A stretch of 64,000 nucleotides of DNA, taken from contig NZ_CP058214.1 of the NCBI RefSeq assembly GCF_015482775.1, forward strand, positions 2,064,272 to 2,128,271, given 5' to 3'. The translations under genes and the position numbers were made by a program. The stretch comes from Kaustia mangrovi. GTDB lineage: Bacteria; Pseudomonadota; Alphaproteobacteria; Rhizobiales; Im1. A model generated the notes under the pieces. It saw only the letters and a program-made list of their open reading frames with translations, did not search any database and was not told the origin of the DNA. Within the stretch, counting starts at the first letter, position 1. Every line of letters begins with the position of its first letter. Shown here one piece after another: positions 25,935 to 36,809 of the stretch.

Positions 25935-28900
25935 ATGCGGTTGCGGCGGCTGGATCTCCTGCGCTACGGGCATTTCACCGACAGGTCGTTCGACCTGCCG
26001 TCCGGAGATCGCGACCTCCACATCGTGTTCGGGCCGAACGAGGCCGGCAAGTCCACCGCATTGACGGCGATTGAGGACCTGCTGTTCGGCATCCCCATGA
26101 AATCGCCGCACAATTTCCTGCACGACTATGCGAGCATGCGGATCGGCGCGGTTCTGGAGACGGGCGGCGACGCGCTGGAGCTCGTGCGGCGCAAGGGCAA
26201 CAAGGACACGCTGCTCGGCCCCGACGGCGCCCCGCTTGCCGGCGGCGACGGCGCGCTCGACCCCTATCTGGCCGGCGCGGACCGGGCGTTCTTCGAGCGC
26301 ATGTTCAGCCTCGACCACATCCGCCTCCAGGCCGGCGGGCGGGAAATCCTCGACGCCCGCGACGATGTCGGCCAGATGCTGTTCGCCGCCGGTGCCGGCA
26401 TTGCCGGGCTGAGGGAACGCCTCGGCGAGCTCGAGGAGGAGGCCGCGGGGCTGTGGGGCAAGCGCCGGGCCGGCCACCGCAAATTCTACCAGGCAAGCGA
26501 CCGGCTCGACGCGGCGCGGGCAGCCCTGCGCGAGGAAACACTGACCGCCGCCAGATGGCAGGAGCTCAAGCGGACTTTCGAGGAGGCTGACGCCGCCTAT
26601 GAGACGATCGACACGGCGTTCAGGGAGACGAGTGCGGAACGCAACCGGCTGAACCGCGTGCGCCGCGTGCTCCGCGACGTGCGCCGCAGGCAGGAGCTCG
26701 ACACGGAGCTTGCCGGGCTCGAGGACGCACCCCTCCTGCCGCAGGACGCCGGCGAGACGGTGGCGGCGGCCGAGCGCGAGGACGCGACGGCGGCGGCGCG
26801 CATCGCCACGCTTCGCGAGCAGCTTCGGCAGGCGGAGGAGACACTCGAGGGGCTCGCCATCGACGACAGGGTGCTCGCCCGCGCCGACGATATCCGCCAG
26901 CTCCACGAGCGGCGGATCGAGGTGCGCCGCGAAAAAGCCGATCTGCCCAAGCGCGAGGCGGAGCTCGCCCATGCGCTGGACGCGCTGCGCGCCGCCGCCG
27001 GCGAGCTCGGCTGGAGCGAGACCGATCCGGAGGCGCTGATCGCGCGCATCCCGTCGCGCACGGGCATCGCCGCGGTGCGCGAGCTTCTCACCCAGAAGGG
27101 CGAGCGCGAGGCCGATGTCGCCAACCGGACCCGCGCGCTCCGGGAGGCCCGGGTGGAACGCGACGGTCTCAGGGAACGGTTTGAGGGCATGGGCGCGCCC
27201 GCCGACGTCTCGCGGCTCGCCCTGCTGGTGCGGACCATACGCGAGCAGGGCGATCTCGACGGCCATGTCCGCGGCGCGGAGAAGGCCGTCCGCGACGGCG
27301 AGGCGCTCGTCCGGCGCAGGCTGTCCGCGCTCACGCCGGCCGTCGCCGACGAAGGGGCCCTGGCCGAGGCGCCCGTCCCCTCGCGCGCGACAGTGCGGGA
27401 TCATCGCGACCGGACCCATGCGCTGACCCAGACCCTTCGGGACACGCGCCGCGAGATCGCCTCGGCCGAGCGCGAACGGGACGCCGCACAGGCCGCCTTC
27501 GAGCGCACCCTGCACGACGAACAGGTGGTCACGCCCGAGGACCTCGCCGAAGCGCGCGCAAGGCGCGATACCCTGTGGGCGCTGGTGAAGCGCAAGCATG
27601 TGACGGGCGAGCCCGTACCGGAGGAGGCGGATCCCAATTCCGACGGCGATATGGACGACCCCGCCGCCGCCTTCGAGCCCGCCCTGGCGCGGGCGGACGA
27701 TCTCGCCGACCGGCGCTTCGACCATGCGGAGGCCGCGGGCCGGCTGGCGGAGACGAAGCGGACCATAGAGGCGCAGGACACGGCCCTTGAGCAGTTGCGC
27801 GCCAGCGAGGCGGAGCTGGCGGACGAGCTGGACCGGCTGTCGGCGGACTGGGCGGCCCTGTGGGAGGCCGCGCCCGCAGACCCGCTCGCGGCGGACGCGA
27901 TGCTCGACTGGCTGGAGGCGCGCAAGGCCGTTCTGGAGGCCGTTGCCGAGCGCGACGCGGCGGCCCGCGCGCTCGAGGCGGCCCGCGACGAGGCCGGTAC
28001 GGCGCGCCAGGCGCTCCTCGGCGAACTGGCCGCCCTCGGCGTCGAGACCGGCGCGCTGGAGAATGACGGCCTGAGCCTCGTCCTCGAGCGCGCGGCCCAG
28101 GAGCAGCGCGACCGCGAGGCGGAGGCCGCCCGGAAGGCCGCGCTGGAGGAGGAGATCCGCAAGGCCGACGGCGCGGTCGCCCGCCACGAGCGCGATCTCG
28201 AAGAGGCCGCCGGCGCGCTCGAGGCCTGGCGGGAGCGGTGGACGGCGGCGCTCGGCGAGATCGGGCTCGCCCCCGACACCGCGCCCGAGGCGGTCGGCGC
28301 CCAGATCGACACCGTCGACGACATGCGCGAGGCCGCCAAGGACGTCCGAACGCTGAAGCACGACCGCATCGACAAGATCAGGCGGGACCTCGCCGATTTC
28401 GAGACGGTCGTGGGCGAGCTCGTGGCCGACGTGGCGGAGAATCTTGCCGGCGAGCCCGCCGAAGAGGCCGTCCTCGCGCTCGAGAAACGCCTCGCGGACG
28501 CGGAGCTCGCTCGCGAGAAGCACGAGTCCGCGAGCGGCAACCGGAAGGCACTCGCGGGGGAGATTTCGAAACTCGAGGACGACCGCCGGGAGCGGGCGGC
28601 CGCCGTCGATCGTCTGAAGCAGGCCGCCGGCGTGGAGACCGCCGAGGCGCTGAAGGATGCCATCGCGCGGTCCGAGCTGAAACGGAAGCGCGGCGACGAG
28701 CGCCAGGAACTTGTCGACCGGCTGCATGCGGAAGGCGACGGCAAGTCGCTCGAGGAGCTGGAGCGGGAGTGCGAGGGCATCGCCATCGACGAGGTGGTCG
28801 CGCGCGACGCCTCCATCGAGACCGAGCTAGCCGATCTGCGGGCGCGGCAGAGCGAGGCCGCGGAGGAACGGTCGAGAGCGCGCGACGCCTTCCAGGCCGT

Positions 28901-29480
28901 CGGCGGCGGCGACGCGGCGGCGCAGGCCGCGGCGAACCGGCAGGAGGCGCTCGCCGAGCTGGGCGACATCGCGGAGCGCTATGTTCGGGTGAAGACCTCC
29001 GCCCTGCTGCTCGAATGGGCCATCGACCGCTATCGGCGCGAGAAGCAGGCCCCGCTGCTGAAGCGGGCGGGCGCGCTCTTCCAGACGATGACCGGTGGGT
29101 CCTTTTCCGGCCTCGAGGTCGCCTTCGACGACCAGGACAGCGCCCATCTGACCGGCATGCGGCCGGGCGGCGGCGAGGCCGTCCCCGTCTCCGGCATGAG
29201 CACGGGCACTGCCGACCAGCTCTATCTGGCGCTCCGGATCGCGGCCATCGAGGACTATCTGGACCGGGCCGAGGCGCTGCCCTTCGTGGCCGACGACCTG
29301 TTCATCAATTTCGACGACGACCGCGCCGCGGCGGGTTTCAGGCTTCTGGCCGAGCTTGCCGGGAAGACGCAGGTGCTGTTCTTCACCCACCACCGGCATC
29401 TTGTCGATATCGCGCGCGCCACGCTGGGCGGCGCCGTCAACCTGATCGCCCTCCACGAGGACGAGTCCGCCGGCGCCTGA
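25935..29480 (+). CDS. SbcC/YhaN-like SMC-type ATPase
   Basis: 1181 residues. Walker A is GPNEAGKST (33-41), after the typical N-terminal MRLRRLDLLRYGHFTDRS. A very long charged coiled-coil region (about 170-1030), rich in Glu, Ala and Arg, separates the two ATPase halves. The C-terminal half has the signature-like SGMSTGTADQLYLALR and Walker B in ALPFVADDLFINFDDDRA, then TQVLFFTHHRHLVDIAR. This split arrangement is that of Rad50/SbcC; together with the preceding SbcD-like gene it forms a YhaO/YhaN-type DNA repair complex. Confidence 0.86.
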   Translation: MRLRRLDLLRYGHFTDRSFDLPSGDRDLHIVFGPNEAGKSTALTAIEDLLFGIPMKSPHNFLHDYASMRIGAVLETGGDALELVRRKGNKDTLLGPDGAPLAGGDGALDPYLAGADRAFFERMFSLDHIRLQAGGREILDARDDVGQMLFAAGAGIAGLRERLGELEEEAAGLWGKRRAGHRKFYQASDRLDAARAALREETLTAARWQELKRTFEEADAAYETIDTAFRETSAERNRLNRVRRVLRDVRRRQELDTELAGLEDAPLLPQDAGETVAAAEREDATAAARIATLREQLRQAEETLEGLAIDDRVLARADDIRQLHERRIEVRREKADLPKREAELAHALDALRAAAGELGWSETDPEALIARIPSRTGIAAVRELLTQKGEREADVANRTRALREARVERDGLRERFEGMGAPADVSRLALLVRTIREQGDLDGHVRGAEKAVRDGEALVRRRLSALTPAVADEGALAEAPVPSRATVRDHRDRTHALTQTLRDTRREIASAERERDAAQAAFERTLHDEQVVTPEDLAEARARRDTLWALVKRKHVTGEPVPEEADPNSDGDMDDPAAAFEPALARADDLADRRFDHAEAAGRLAETKRTIEAQDTALEQLRASEAELADELDRLSADWAALWEAAPADPLAADAMLDWLEARKAVLEAVAERDAAARALEAARDEAGTARQALLGELAALGVETGALENDGLSLVLERAAQEQRDREAEAARKAALEEEIRKADGAVARHERDLEEAAGALEAWRERWTAALGEIGLAPDTAPEAVGAQIDTVDDMREAAKDVRTLKHDRIDKIRRDLADFETVVGELVADVAENLAGEPAEEAVLALEKRLADAELAREKHESASGNRKALAGEISKLEDDRRERAAAVDRLKQAAGVETAEALKDAIARSELKRKRGDERQELVDRLHAEGDGKSLEELERECEGIAIDEVVARDASIETELADLRARQSEAAEERSRARDAFQAVGGGDAAAQAAANRQEALAELGDIAERYVRVKTSALLLEWAIDRYRREKQAPLLKRAGALFQTMTGGSFSGLEVAFDDQDSAHLTGMRPGGGEAVPVSGMSTGTADQLYLALRIAAIEDYLDRAEALPFVADDLFINFDDDRAAAGFRLLAELAGKTQVLFFTHHRHLVDIARATLGGAVNLIALHEDESAGA

Positions 29481-29511
29481 AGCCAGCTGCGCTCGGGGGG
29501 AAACAGCCGCC

Positions 29512-31191
<1,680 letters not shown>

Positions 31192-31254
31192 CTATGAACA
31201 GCGCGGCGATACCATGCGTCAAGCGACCGCCTTGTCGCGGGGGCAGAGCCCTGT

Positions 31255-31752
31255 TCAGCCGGCTGCGGGGGGTCCGGCCAGGAGCGCGGCGATGAACAGC
31301 ACGCAAGCCACGGTCGAGGCGACCGTGCGAACATGGTTCCACATTGTCCAGTCCCGCAGATAGCGCTGCCAGACGGCGGCCACATCCCCGCCGGACTCAT
31401 CGGCCCTGTCGAGCTCGGTGTTGAGCGGCACGTTGAAGACCATCGTGCAGCCGAACATGCCCGCGACATAGACGAGACCGCCGGCGAGCATGAGGGCCGC
31501 GCCCGGTTCCGACCAGACAAAGGGGGCAAGGACGGCCAGCGCGGCGCCCGCAAGCGTCGTTGCGAAGAACAGCGGCATGAACAGCGAACCGAGAATCGTC
31601 GCGTTGATCGACCGCATGGCCGCGATGCCGGCCGGCGCGTCGATCCGCGCAAACGCCGTCATGACGAAGGTCGAGAAGGCGAAATAGAGCCCCGCCATCA
31701 GGCCGCAGCCGACCGCGGAGACCCACAGGAGACTGGCGATGAGAATCTGCAT
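31255..31752 (-). CDS. DUF1772-family membrane protein
   Basis: 165 residues with four membrane helices (about 3-25, 52-75, 82-103 and 143-161). The pattern of the DUF1772 (anthrone oxygenase-like) family is visible: GLMAGLYFAFSTFVMTAF, ATILGSLFMPLFF, and FNVPLNTELDRAD followed by YLRDWTMWNHVRTVAS. Catalytic role unproven for most members. It has the same strand as the amidase gene upstream (113-base gap) and may be co-transcribed. Confidence 0.85.
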   Translation of the reverse strand: MQILIASLLWVSAVGCGLMAGLYFAFSTFVMTAFARIDAPAGIAAMRSINATILGSLFMPLFFATTLAGAALAVLAPFVWSEPGAALMLAGGLVYVAGMFGCTMVFNVPLNTELDRADESGGDVAAVWQRYLRDWTMWNHVRTVASTVACVLFIAALLAGPPAAG

Positions 31753-31865
31753 GCCGCGGTCCCTCCCCCGATACCGGCCGCCGGCCAGGGAAGGGCCGGC
31801 GGTCCGGCCCTCTTTCTGCCACATCGCGGCCGGAACTGCACGGGGAAGGATGGGGACGACCCGCC

Positions 31866-33200
31866 TCAGGCGTCCGCGAGCGCCTTCTGCCGCGAGGAGA
31901 CCTCCGCGACGAGCGCGAAATCGCGCCCCCGCCGGGCGACGAACTGCAGTCCCACCGGCGCCCCCTCCGAGGAGCCGACCGGCACGGAGACCGCGCACAG
32001 ATCGATATAGTTGGCGAGCCTCGTATAGCGCGACATGGGGAACTGCCGCTCGTCGATCGCGGCGAGCGGCTGCGCGGTCAGCGGCGTCGTGGGCAGCACC
32101 AGGATGTCGCGCGGACCGAAGACCTCCGCAAAGGCCGCGCGGTCGGCCTCGCGCCGGGCGAGCGCGGCCGCATGGGCATCCTCCGCGATATCGCGTCCCG
32201 CCGCGATCCGGCCGCGGACATAAGGGTCGACCGGACGGCGATAGTCCTCCACGATCTCCTTGAGATGGGCATAGGCGTCGTGGGCCATGATGGCGCCGCA
32301 GCGCGACTGGTACTCCGCGAGCGGACAGGGCAGCGCCAGCGGCTCGACCCTCGCGCCCGCCTCTGCAAGGCTTTCGAGCGTGCGCTCGTAATGCGCAAGG
32401 ATCCCCGGGTCCACGGGATCGAGCGCGGCGGCGTCCACCCGCCGGTAAACGGTGCCGGCGCCGTCCTGCGGCAGGTCTTCCTCTCCGGGCGCGGCGCCCA
32501 GCGCCTCCAGAAGCGGCGCCATGTCCTCCGGATGGCAGGAGAACGGGCCGATCGTGTCGAGCGCCGGGCTGAGCGGGGCGACCCGCTCGAGCGAGACGAG
32601 GCCGTGGCTCGTCTTGAGCCCCGCCACGCCGCACAGCCCCGCCGGAATGCGCACCGACCCGCCGGTATCGGAGCCGATGGCGGCCGGCACCATGCCGGCG
32701 GCCACCGCCACCGCCGAGCCGCTGGACGATCCGCCGGGCGAGGCCTGGCCGTGAACCGCCGGGTTCAGCGGCGTGCCGAGCACATGGTTGGTGCCCCAGC
32801 TTCCGAAGGCGAACTCGACGAGCTGGGTCTTGCCGATGACGATCGCGCCCGCCCTCTCCAGCGCCTCGATGAAGGCGGCTGTGCCGTCGGCGGGCTCGGC
32901 GGAATAGCTCAGCGAGCCGAAGCCCGTGACGCGGCCGGCAATGTCGGCCAGGTCCTTGACCGCGACGGGGATGGCGTGGAGCGGCCCGCGGCACGTGCCG
33001 GCCGCGCGCTCGGCATCGAGCGCCGCCGCCCTGGCCAGCGCCTCGTCCCCATAGACCTCCACGAAGGCGTGCAGCTCGCCGTCGCGTGCGGCGATCTCGG
33101 CCAGACAGGCCTCGACGAGGTCGGCGCCCGACAGCTCCCCCGCCTGCATGGCCCGCCCCAGCGCTGTCACGCCCTGTCTGATAAGATCTGCCCTGCTCAT
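31866..33200 (-). CDS. Amidase-signature family hydrolase
   Basis: 444 residues with the full Ser-cisSer-Lys triad region: the lysine in IPVAVKDLADIAG, the cis-serine segment ASPGGSSSGSAVAVAAGM, and the nucleophile in GSDTGGSVRIPAGLCGVAGLK. The family hydrolyses amides (including biuret-pathway allophanate, indole acetamide, glutamyl amides). C-terminal 80 residues carry the usual ILVLPTTPLTAQPLAAIDE. It diverges from a Liv-type ABC transporter operon, so a transported amide is a reasonable substrate, but the exact one is unknown. Confidence 0.9.
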   Translation of the reverse strand: MSRADLIRQGVTALGRAMQAGELSGADLVEACLAEIAARDGELHAFVEVYGDEALARAAALDAERAAGTCRGPLHAIPVAVKDLADIAGRVTGFGSLSYSAEPADGTAAFIEALERAGAIVIGKTQLVEFAFGSWGTNHVLGTPLNPAVHGQASPGGSSSGSAVAVAAGMVPAAIGSDTGGSVRIPAGLCGVAGLKTSHGLVSLERVAPLSPALDTIGPFSCHPEDMAPLLEALGAAPGEEDLPQDGAGTVYRRVDAAALDPVDPGILAHYERTLESLAEAGARVEPLALPCPLAEYQSRCGAIMAHDAYAHLKEIVEDYRRPVDPYVRGRIAAGRDIAEDAHAAALARREADRAAFAEVFGPRDILVLPTTPLTAQPLAAIDERQFPMSRYTRLANYIDLCAVSVPVGSSEGAPVGLQFVARRGRDFALVAEVSSRQKALADA

Positions 33201-33407
33201 GACGCTCTCCTGCTTCGGTCTGTGGCAGTGAGCTTAGCCATGACCGGGCCCGGCCCGCACCGGTCTAGTACATCGCGCACTGTCACCCTGGGACGCTTGT
33301 GGAGCGACATATCGCGACAGGCTTCGCGTCGATGCGGGATTGTCCGCCACCGGGTCCGTGACACATGATCGGCGGCAAAAGAAGACAGGACGGGGACAAC
33401 ACCTACC
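33201..33407. promoter_or_regulatory. Divergent region between amidase and livH
   Basis: 207 bases that should hold promoters for both operons. AT content rises slightly around 33260-33320 (CTAGTACATCGCGCACTG). No convincing sigma-70 boxes or operator were found. Confidence 0.3.
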
Positions 33408-34310
33408 ATGAGCCTTCCGGCAATCCTCGAACAGGCGGCAAACGGCCTGATCATCAGTTCGTTCTATGCGCTGGCCGCCCTCGGGCTGGCGATCATCTTC
33501 GGCGTCCTGCGGATCGTCAATTTCGCCCATGGCGAGCTCTACATGCTCGGCGGATACGCCTATTTCCTCGCCGTGAGCGCACTCGGCCTGCCGCCGGTGA
33601 TCGCGGTCGTGACCGCCGCCTTCGCGCTTGCCGTGATCGGGGCCGCCATCGAGTGGCTGCTGATCCGCCCGGTCCATACGGCCCGCGTCGACCGGCCGGA
33701 CGAATATGCGATCATGATCACCTTCGCCCTGTCGATCCTGCTCCTCAACCTCGCCAACAGCCTGTTCGGCCCCTGGCCGCGCCGGCCCGAGCCGCTGTTT
33801 CGCGGCCGCGTCGAGATCGGCGAGCTGATCGTCAGCGGCGACCGGCTGGCCGCCGCCGGCATTGCGGTGGTGCTGATCGCCGCCCTGCTCATGGCCCTGC
33901 GCTATAGCTGGGCGGGCCGGGCGGTGCGCGCGGTCAGCCAGAACCGCGAGGCCGCGGCGATCTTCGGCATCTCCGTCTCCCGCGTCGGCATGCTCGCCTT
34001 CGCGCTCGGCGCCGCACTCGCGGGGCTCGCCGGAGCGCTGATGGGGCCGGTGTTCAACGTCACGCCGCCCATGGGCGTCATTCCGGTCATCAAGGCCTAT
34101 GTCATCGTCGTGCTCGGCGGGCTCGGCTCCATACCGGGCGCGATTGTCGGTGCCGTCATCCTGGGGCAGGTGGAAAGCTTCGCCACCGTGCTCATCCCCG
34201 ATCCGAGCCGCGCGCTCGCCTACAAGGACGCCTACGGGCTGATCCTCATCGTCGCGGTGCTTCTCCTGCGCCCGCAGGGCCTGTTCGGCACGCGGGAGCG
34301 GCGCGCATGA
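33408..34310 (+). CDS. livH: Branched-chain amino acid-type ABC transporter permease (LivH)
   Basis: 300 residues, about eight membrane helices. The family signature is complete: GLIISSFYALAALGLAIIFGVLRIVNFAHGE near the start (written in part), and the cytoplasmic coupling loop RAVSQNREAAAIFGISVSRV, followed by GALMGPVFNVTP and VVLGGLGSIPGAIVGAVILG. First gene of a LivHMGF operon that imports amino acids, amides or urea-like solutes in relatives. The stop overlaps livM by four bases. No periplasmic receptor gene occurs in the operon. Confidence 0.92.
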   Translation: MSLPAILEQAANGLIISSFYALAALGLAIIFGVLRIVNFAHGELYMLGGYAYFLAVSALGLPPVIAVVTAAFALAVIGAAIEWLLIRPVHTARVDRPDEYAIMITFALSILLLNLANSLFGPWPRRPEPLFRGRVEIGELIVSGDRLAAAGIAVVLIAALLMALRYSWAGRAVRAVSQNREAAAIFGISVSRVGMLAFALGAALAGLAGALMGPVFNVTPPMGVIPVIKAYVIVVLGGLGSIPGAIVGAVILGQVESFATVLIPDPSRALAYKDAYGLILIVAVLLLRPQGLFGTRERRA

Positions 34311-35260
34311 TGACGCCACGCGCATTCGCCATGGCGGGCTCCGCCCTGCTGCTCGTCTTCTTCGCGGTCCTGCCGCTCGCCGGGGCCGGGGAGTACTGGA
34401 TCTACACCGTCACCATCGGCTTCTACTACGCCATCCTCGCGGCGAGCTGGTCGCTTCTGGTGGGCTATGTGGGGCGCATCAGCTTCGCACAGGCCGCCAT
34501 GGCGGGGCTTGGCGGCTACGCCTCCGCGCTCAGTGTGCAGCATCTGGGCCTTCCGATCCTCGCCGGCCTCGCGCTGGGCGTCGTCGTGGCCGGCGCGATC
34601 GGCTTCGTGATCGGGCGGCTGACATTGCGGCTGCATGGCGCCTATCTGGGCCTCACCACCATCGCCTTCGGCGAGATCCTGCGCATCGCCGTCACCGCGG
34701 AGCATCAGGTCACGGAGGGCAGCCTCGGCCTGCAGGTCGCCCCGCTGATCGAGGGCGGCACGCGGATCGACTACTATTATCTGTTCCTCGCCGTCACGAT
34801 GGCCTGCCTCGCGCTCATGTGGTGGCTCCTGCGCTCGCGCGTGGGACTGTTCTTCCAGTCGATCCGCGAGGACGAGGACGCCGCGGCGAGCCTCGGCGTC
34901 AACGTCACGCTGTGGAAGGCGCTGGCCTTCGCCATCTCCACCGCTTTTGCGGGGCTCGCCGGCGGGCTCTACGCCCATTTCGTGCAGCTCATCACCCCCT
35001 CCATGATGTCCCTGCAGGAGATGGGCTTCGTGCTGGCCATGGCCGTGATCGGCGGCTTTCACAACGTGCTCTATGCCGCGCTCGGCGGCGTCACGCTGCA
35101 GGTGCTTCTCGAGGCCCTGCGCGAGCTCGGCGAATGGCGCCTTGTGGTCTTCGGCCTCCTGACCATCCTCGTCCTGAGGCTCATGCCCAACGGCCTCTTC
35201 GGCGCCGCCGCGGCACGGCTCATCCGCACATCGGGCAACGCGAAGAGTGGACCGGAATGA
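34307..35260 (+). CDS. livM: Branched-chain amino acid-type ABC transporter permease (LivM)
   Basis: 317 residues, about nine membrane helices. Conserved features are NASWSLLVGY-like start (ILAASWSLLVGYVGRISFAQ), the RLHGAYLGLTTIAFGEILR segment, and the coupling loop SIREDEDAAASLGVNVTLWK. Forms the transmembrane heterodimer with LivH. Start and stop both overlap neighbours by four bases (ATGA), so the three genes are translated as a unit. Confidence 0.92.
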   Translation: MMTPRAFAMAGSALLLVFFAVLPLAGAGEYWIYTVTIGFYYAILAASWSLLVGYVGRISFAQAAMAGLGGYASALSVQHLGLPILAGLALGVVVAGAIGFVIGRLTLRLHGAYLGLTTIAFGEILRIAVTAEHQVTEGSLGLQVAPLIEGGTRIDYYYLFLAVTMACLALMWWLLRSRVGLFFQSIREDEDAAASLGVNVTLWKALAFAISTAFAGLAGGLYAHFVQLITPSMMSLQEMGFVLAMAVIGGFHNVLYAALGGVTLQVLLEALRELGEWRLVVFGLLTILVLRLMPNGLFGAAAARLIRTSGNAKSGPE

Positions 35261-35988
35261 CACCGCAACTCGAAATCTCCGGCCTGACCAAGCGCTTCGG
35301 CGGTCTGACGGCGCTCAGCCATATCGACATGGCCGTCGACGGCGGCGAGATGCTGGGGCTGATCGGCCCCAACGGGTCTGGAAAGACCACGCTGCTCAAC
35401 ATCGTCAGCGGCTATTACGACGCCAATGGTGGCACGCTCAGCTACGAAGGCGCGCCCATCCTGGGCCGCAGCCCCCACGAGCTCGCCCGCCTCGGCATCG
35501 GCCGGTCCTTCCAGGTCACCAAGGTGTTCCGCCGGCTGAGCGTGCTCGACAACATGATGGTCGCCGGCCTGTCGGACTGGCGCGCGCATCGCAAGGAGGC
35601 GGAAGAGCGCGCCCATGCGATCCTGAAGGACCTGACGCTCGACCGGCTGGCCCATGCCCCGGCCTCCAGCCTGTCGGGCGGGCAGGCCAAGCTGCTCGAA
35701 TTCGCCCGGATCATGATGCTGACGCCAAAACTCGTCCTCCTCGACGAGCCGTTCGGCGGCGTCCATCCCGAGCTCAAGCGCTTCATGCACGACCATATCC
35801 GCGCATGGAATGAGGCCGGCGTGACCATCGTCCTGATCAGCCACGACATGGGCTCGATCTTCGGCCTGTGCCGGCGGGTGGTGACGCTGAGCTACGGCGA
35901 CATCATCTGCGACGGCACGCCGGAGGAGACGCGCAACGACCCCGCCGTTCTGGACGCCTATCTCGGGGATCACCACGATGCAGCTTGA
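35257..35988 (+). CDS. livG: Branched-chain amino acid-type ABC ATPase (LivG)
   Basis: 243 residues. Walker A GPNGSGKTT, Q-loop region RSFQVTKVF, the ABC signature in LSGGQAKLLEFARIM, Walker B LVLLDEPFGGVHPE and the H-loop LISHDM are all present. One of the two ATP-binding subunits energising LivHM. Starts in the livM stop and overlaps livF by 11 bases. Confidence 0.93.
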   Translation: MTPQLEISGLTKRFGGLTALSHIDMAVDGGEMLGLIGPNGSGKTTLLNIVSGYYDANGGTLSYEGAPILGRSPHELARLGIGRSFQVTKVFRRLSVLDNMMVAGLSDWRAHRKEAEERAHAILKDLTLDRLAHAPASSLSGGQAKLLEFARIMMLTPKLVLLDEPFGGVHPELKRFMHDHIRAWNEAGVTIVLISHDMGSIFGLCRRVVTLSYGDIICDGTPEETRNDPAVLDAYLGDHHDAA

Positions 35989-36694
35989 GGTCACCGACCT
36001 GCATGCCGGCTACAGCCGCGACATCGATATCCTGCGCGGGCTGAACGTCACCGCCCGGCCGGAGATGCTGACCACCATCATCGGTGCCAACGGCGTCGGC
36101 AAGTCGACCCTGCTCAAGACGATCGTCGGCCAGCTGCGCCCGCATACCGGCGAGATCCGCTATGGCGACCGCGACCTGACCGGCATCACCACGCGCGAGC
36201 TGATCGAGACGGGCATCGCCTATGTGCCCCAGAAGCATGCCATCTTCCCCGACATGACGGTGGCGGAGAACGTCGCCATGGCGACCTGGGCCTTCCGCCG
36301 CGACAAGCCGCGCGCCCGCGCCGCCATCGAACGCGCCTATGAGCGCGCGCCCTATCTGAAGGAGTTCGCCGCGCGCCGCGCCGGGCTGATGTCGGGCGGC
36401 CAGCAGCGGCTCATGCAGCTCGAGCTGGCCCTGATGAGCGATCCCGACCTCCTGCTGATCGACGAGCCGACCGTCGGCCTCGACCCCAAGCGCGCCGGCC
36501 AGATCTACGCCCATCTGCGCCGCCTCGTCAGCGAGGAGAAACGCACCGTCCTGATGGTCGACCAGAACGTGATCGCGGGCACGGACGTCGCCGACTACAT
36601 CTATGTGCTCGAACTCGGCGCCAACAAGCTGGAAGGCACCAAGGCGGTGTTCGACACTGAATACCGCGACGCCATCGCCGACTGGCTGTTCTGA
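35978..36694 (+). CDS. livF: Branched-chain amino acid-type ABC ATPase (LivF)
   Basis: 238 residues. Walker A GANGVGKST, then YVPQKHAIFPDMTVAENV, the ABC signature MSGGQQRLMQLELALM, Walker B LLLIDEPTVGLDPK and the TVLMVDQNV switch region, the LivF form of the H-loop. Second ATPase of the LivHMGF transporter. It ends shortly before a long inverted repeat shared with the convergent DUF72 gene. Confidence 0.93.
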   Translation: MQLEVTDLHAGYSRDIDILRGLNVTARPEMLTTIIGANGVGKSTLLKTIVGQLRPHTGEIRYGDRDLTGITTRELIETGIAYVPQKHAIFPDMTVAENVAMATWAFRRDKPRARAAIERAYERAPYLKEFAARRAGLMSGGQQRLMQLELALMSDPDLLLIDEPTVGLDPKRAGQIYAHLRRLVSEEKRTVLMVDQNVIAGTDVADYIYVLELGANKLEGTKAVFDTEYRDAIADWLF

Positions 36695-36714
36695 GGGGTT
36701 GTGTCCGGCGGTTG

Positions 36715-36797
36715 CTGCCCCGGCCCGCTCCCCCACCCGGCCGCCCTTGGCAAGTATGATCTGATGGGTGGCCGGGTGGGGGAGCGGGCCGGGGCAG
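36715..36797. terminator. Bidirectional terminator-like inverted repeat, 28-bp perfect stem
   Basis: Between the convergent livF and DUF72 genes. Arms at 36715-36742 and 36770-36797 are exact complements of 28 bases (begins CTGCCCCGGCCCGCTCCCCC), loop 27 bases. Position 20 bases after one stop codon and 12 bases after the other fits a shared transcript end. No T-run, so Rho-independent termination is not certain. The stem is unusually long and exact. Confidence 0.7.
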
Positions 36798-36809
36798 TCC
36801 GAACCAGGC

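Noticed and set aside
25893-28727. A 944-residue minus-strand open frame opposite the SbcC-like gene
   Set aside because: Antisense of the coiled-coil region, with low-complexity translation and no motifs.
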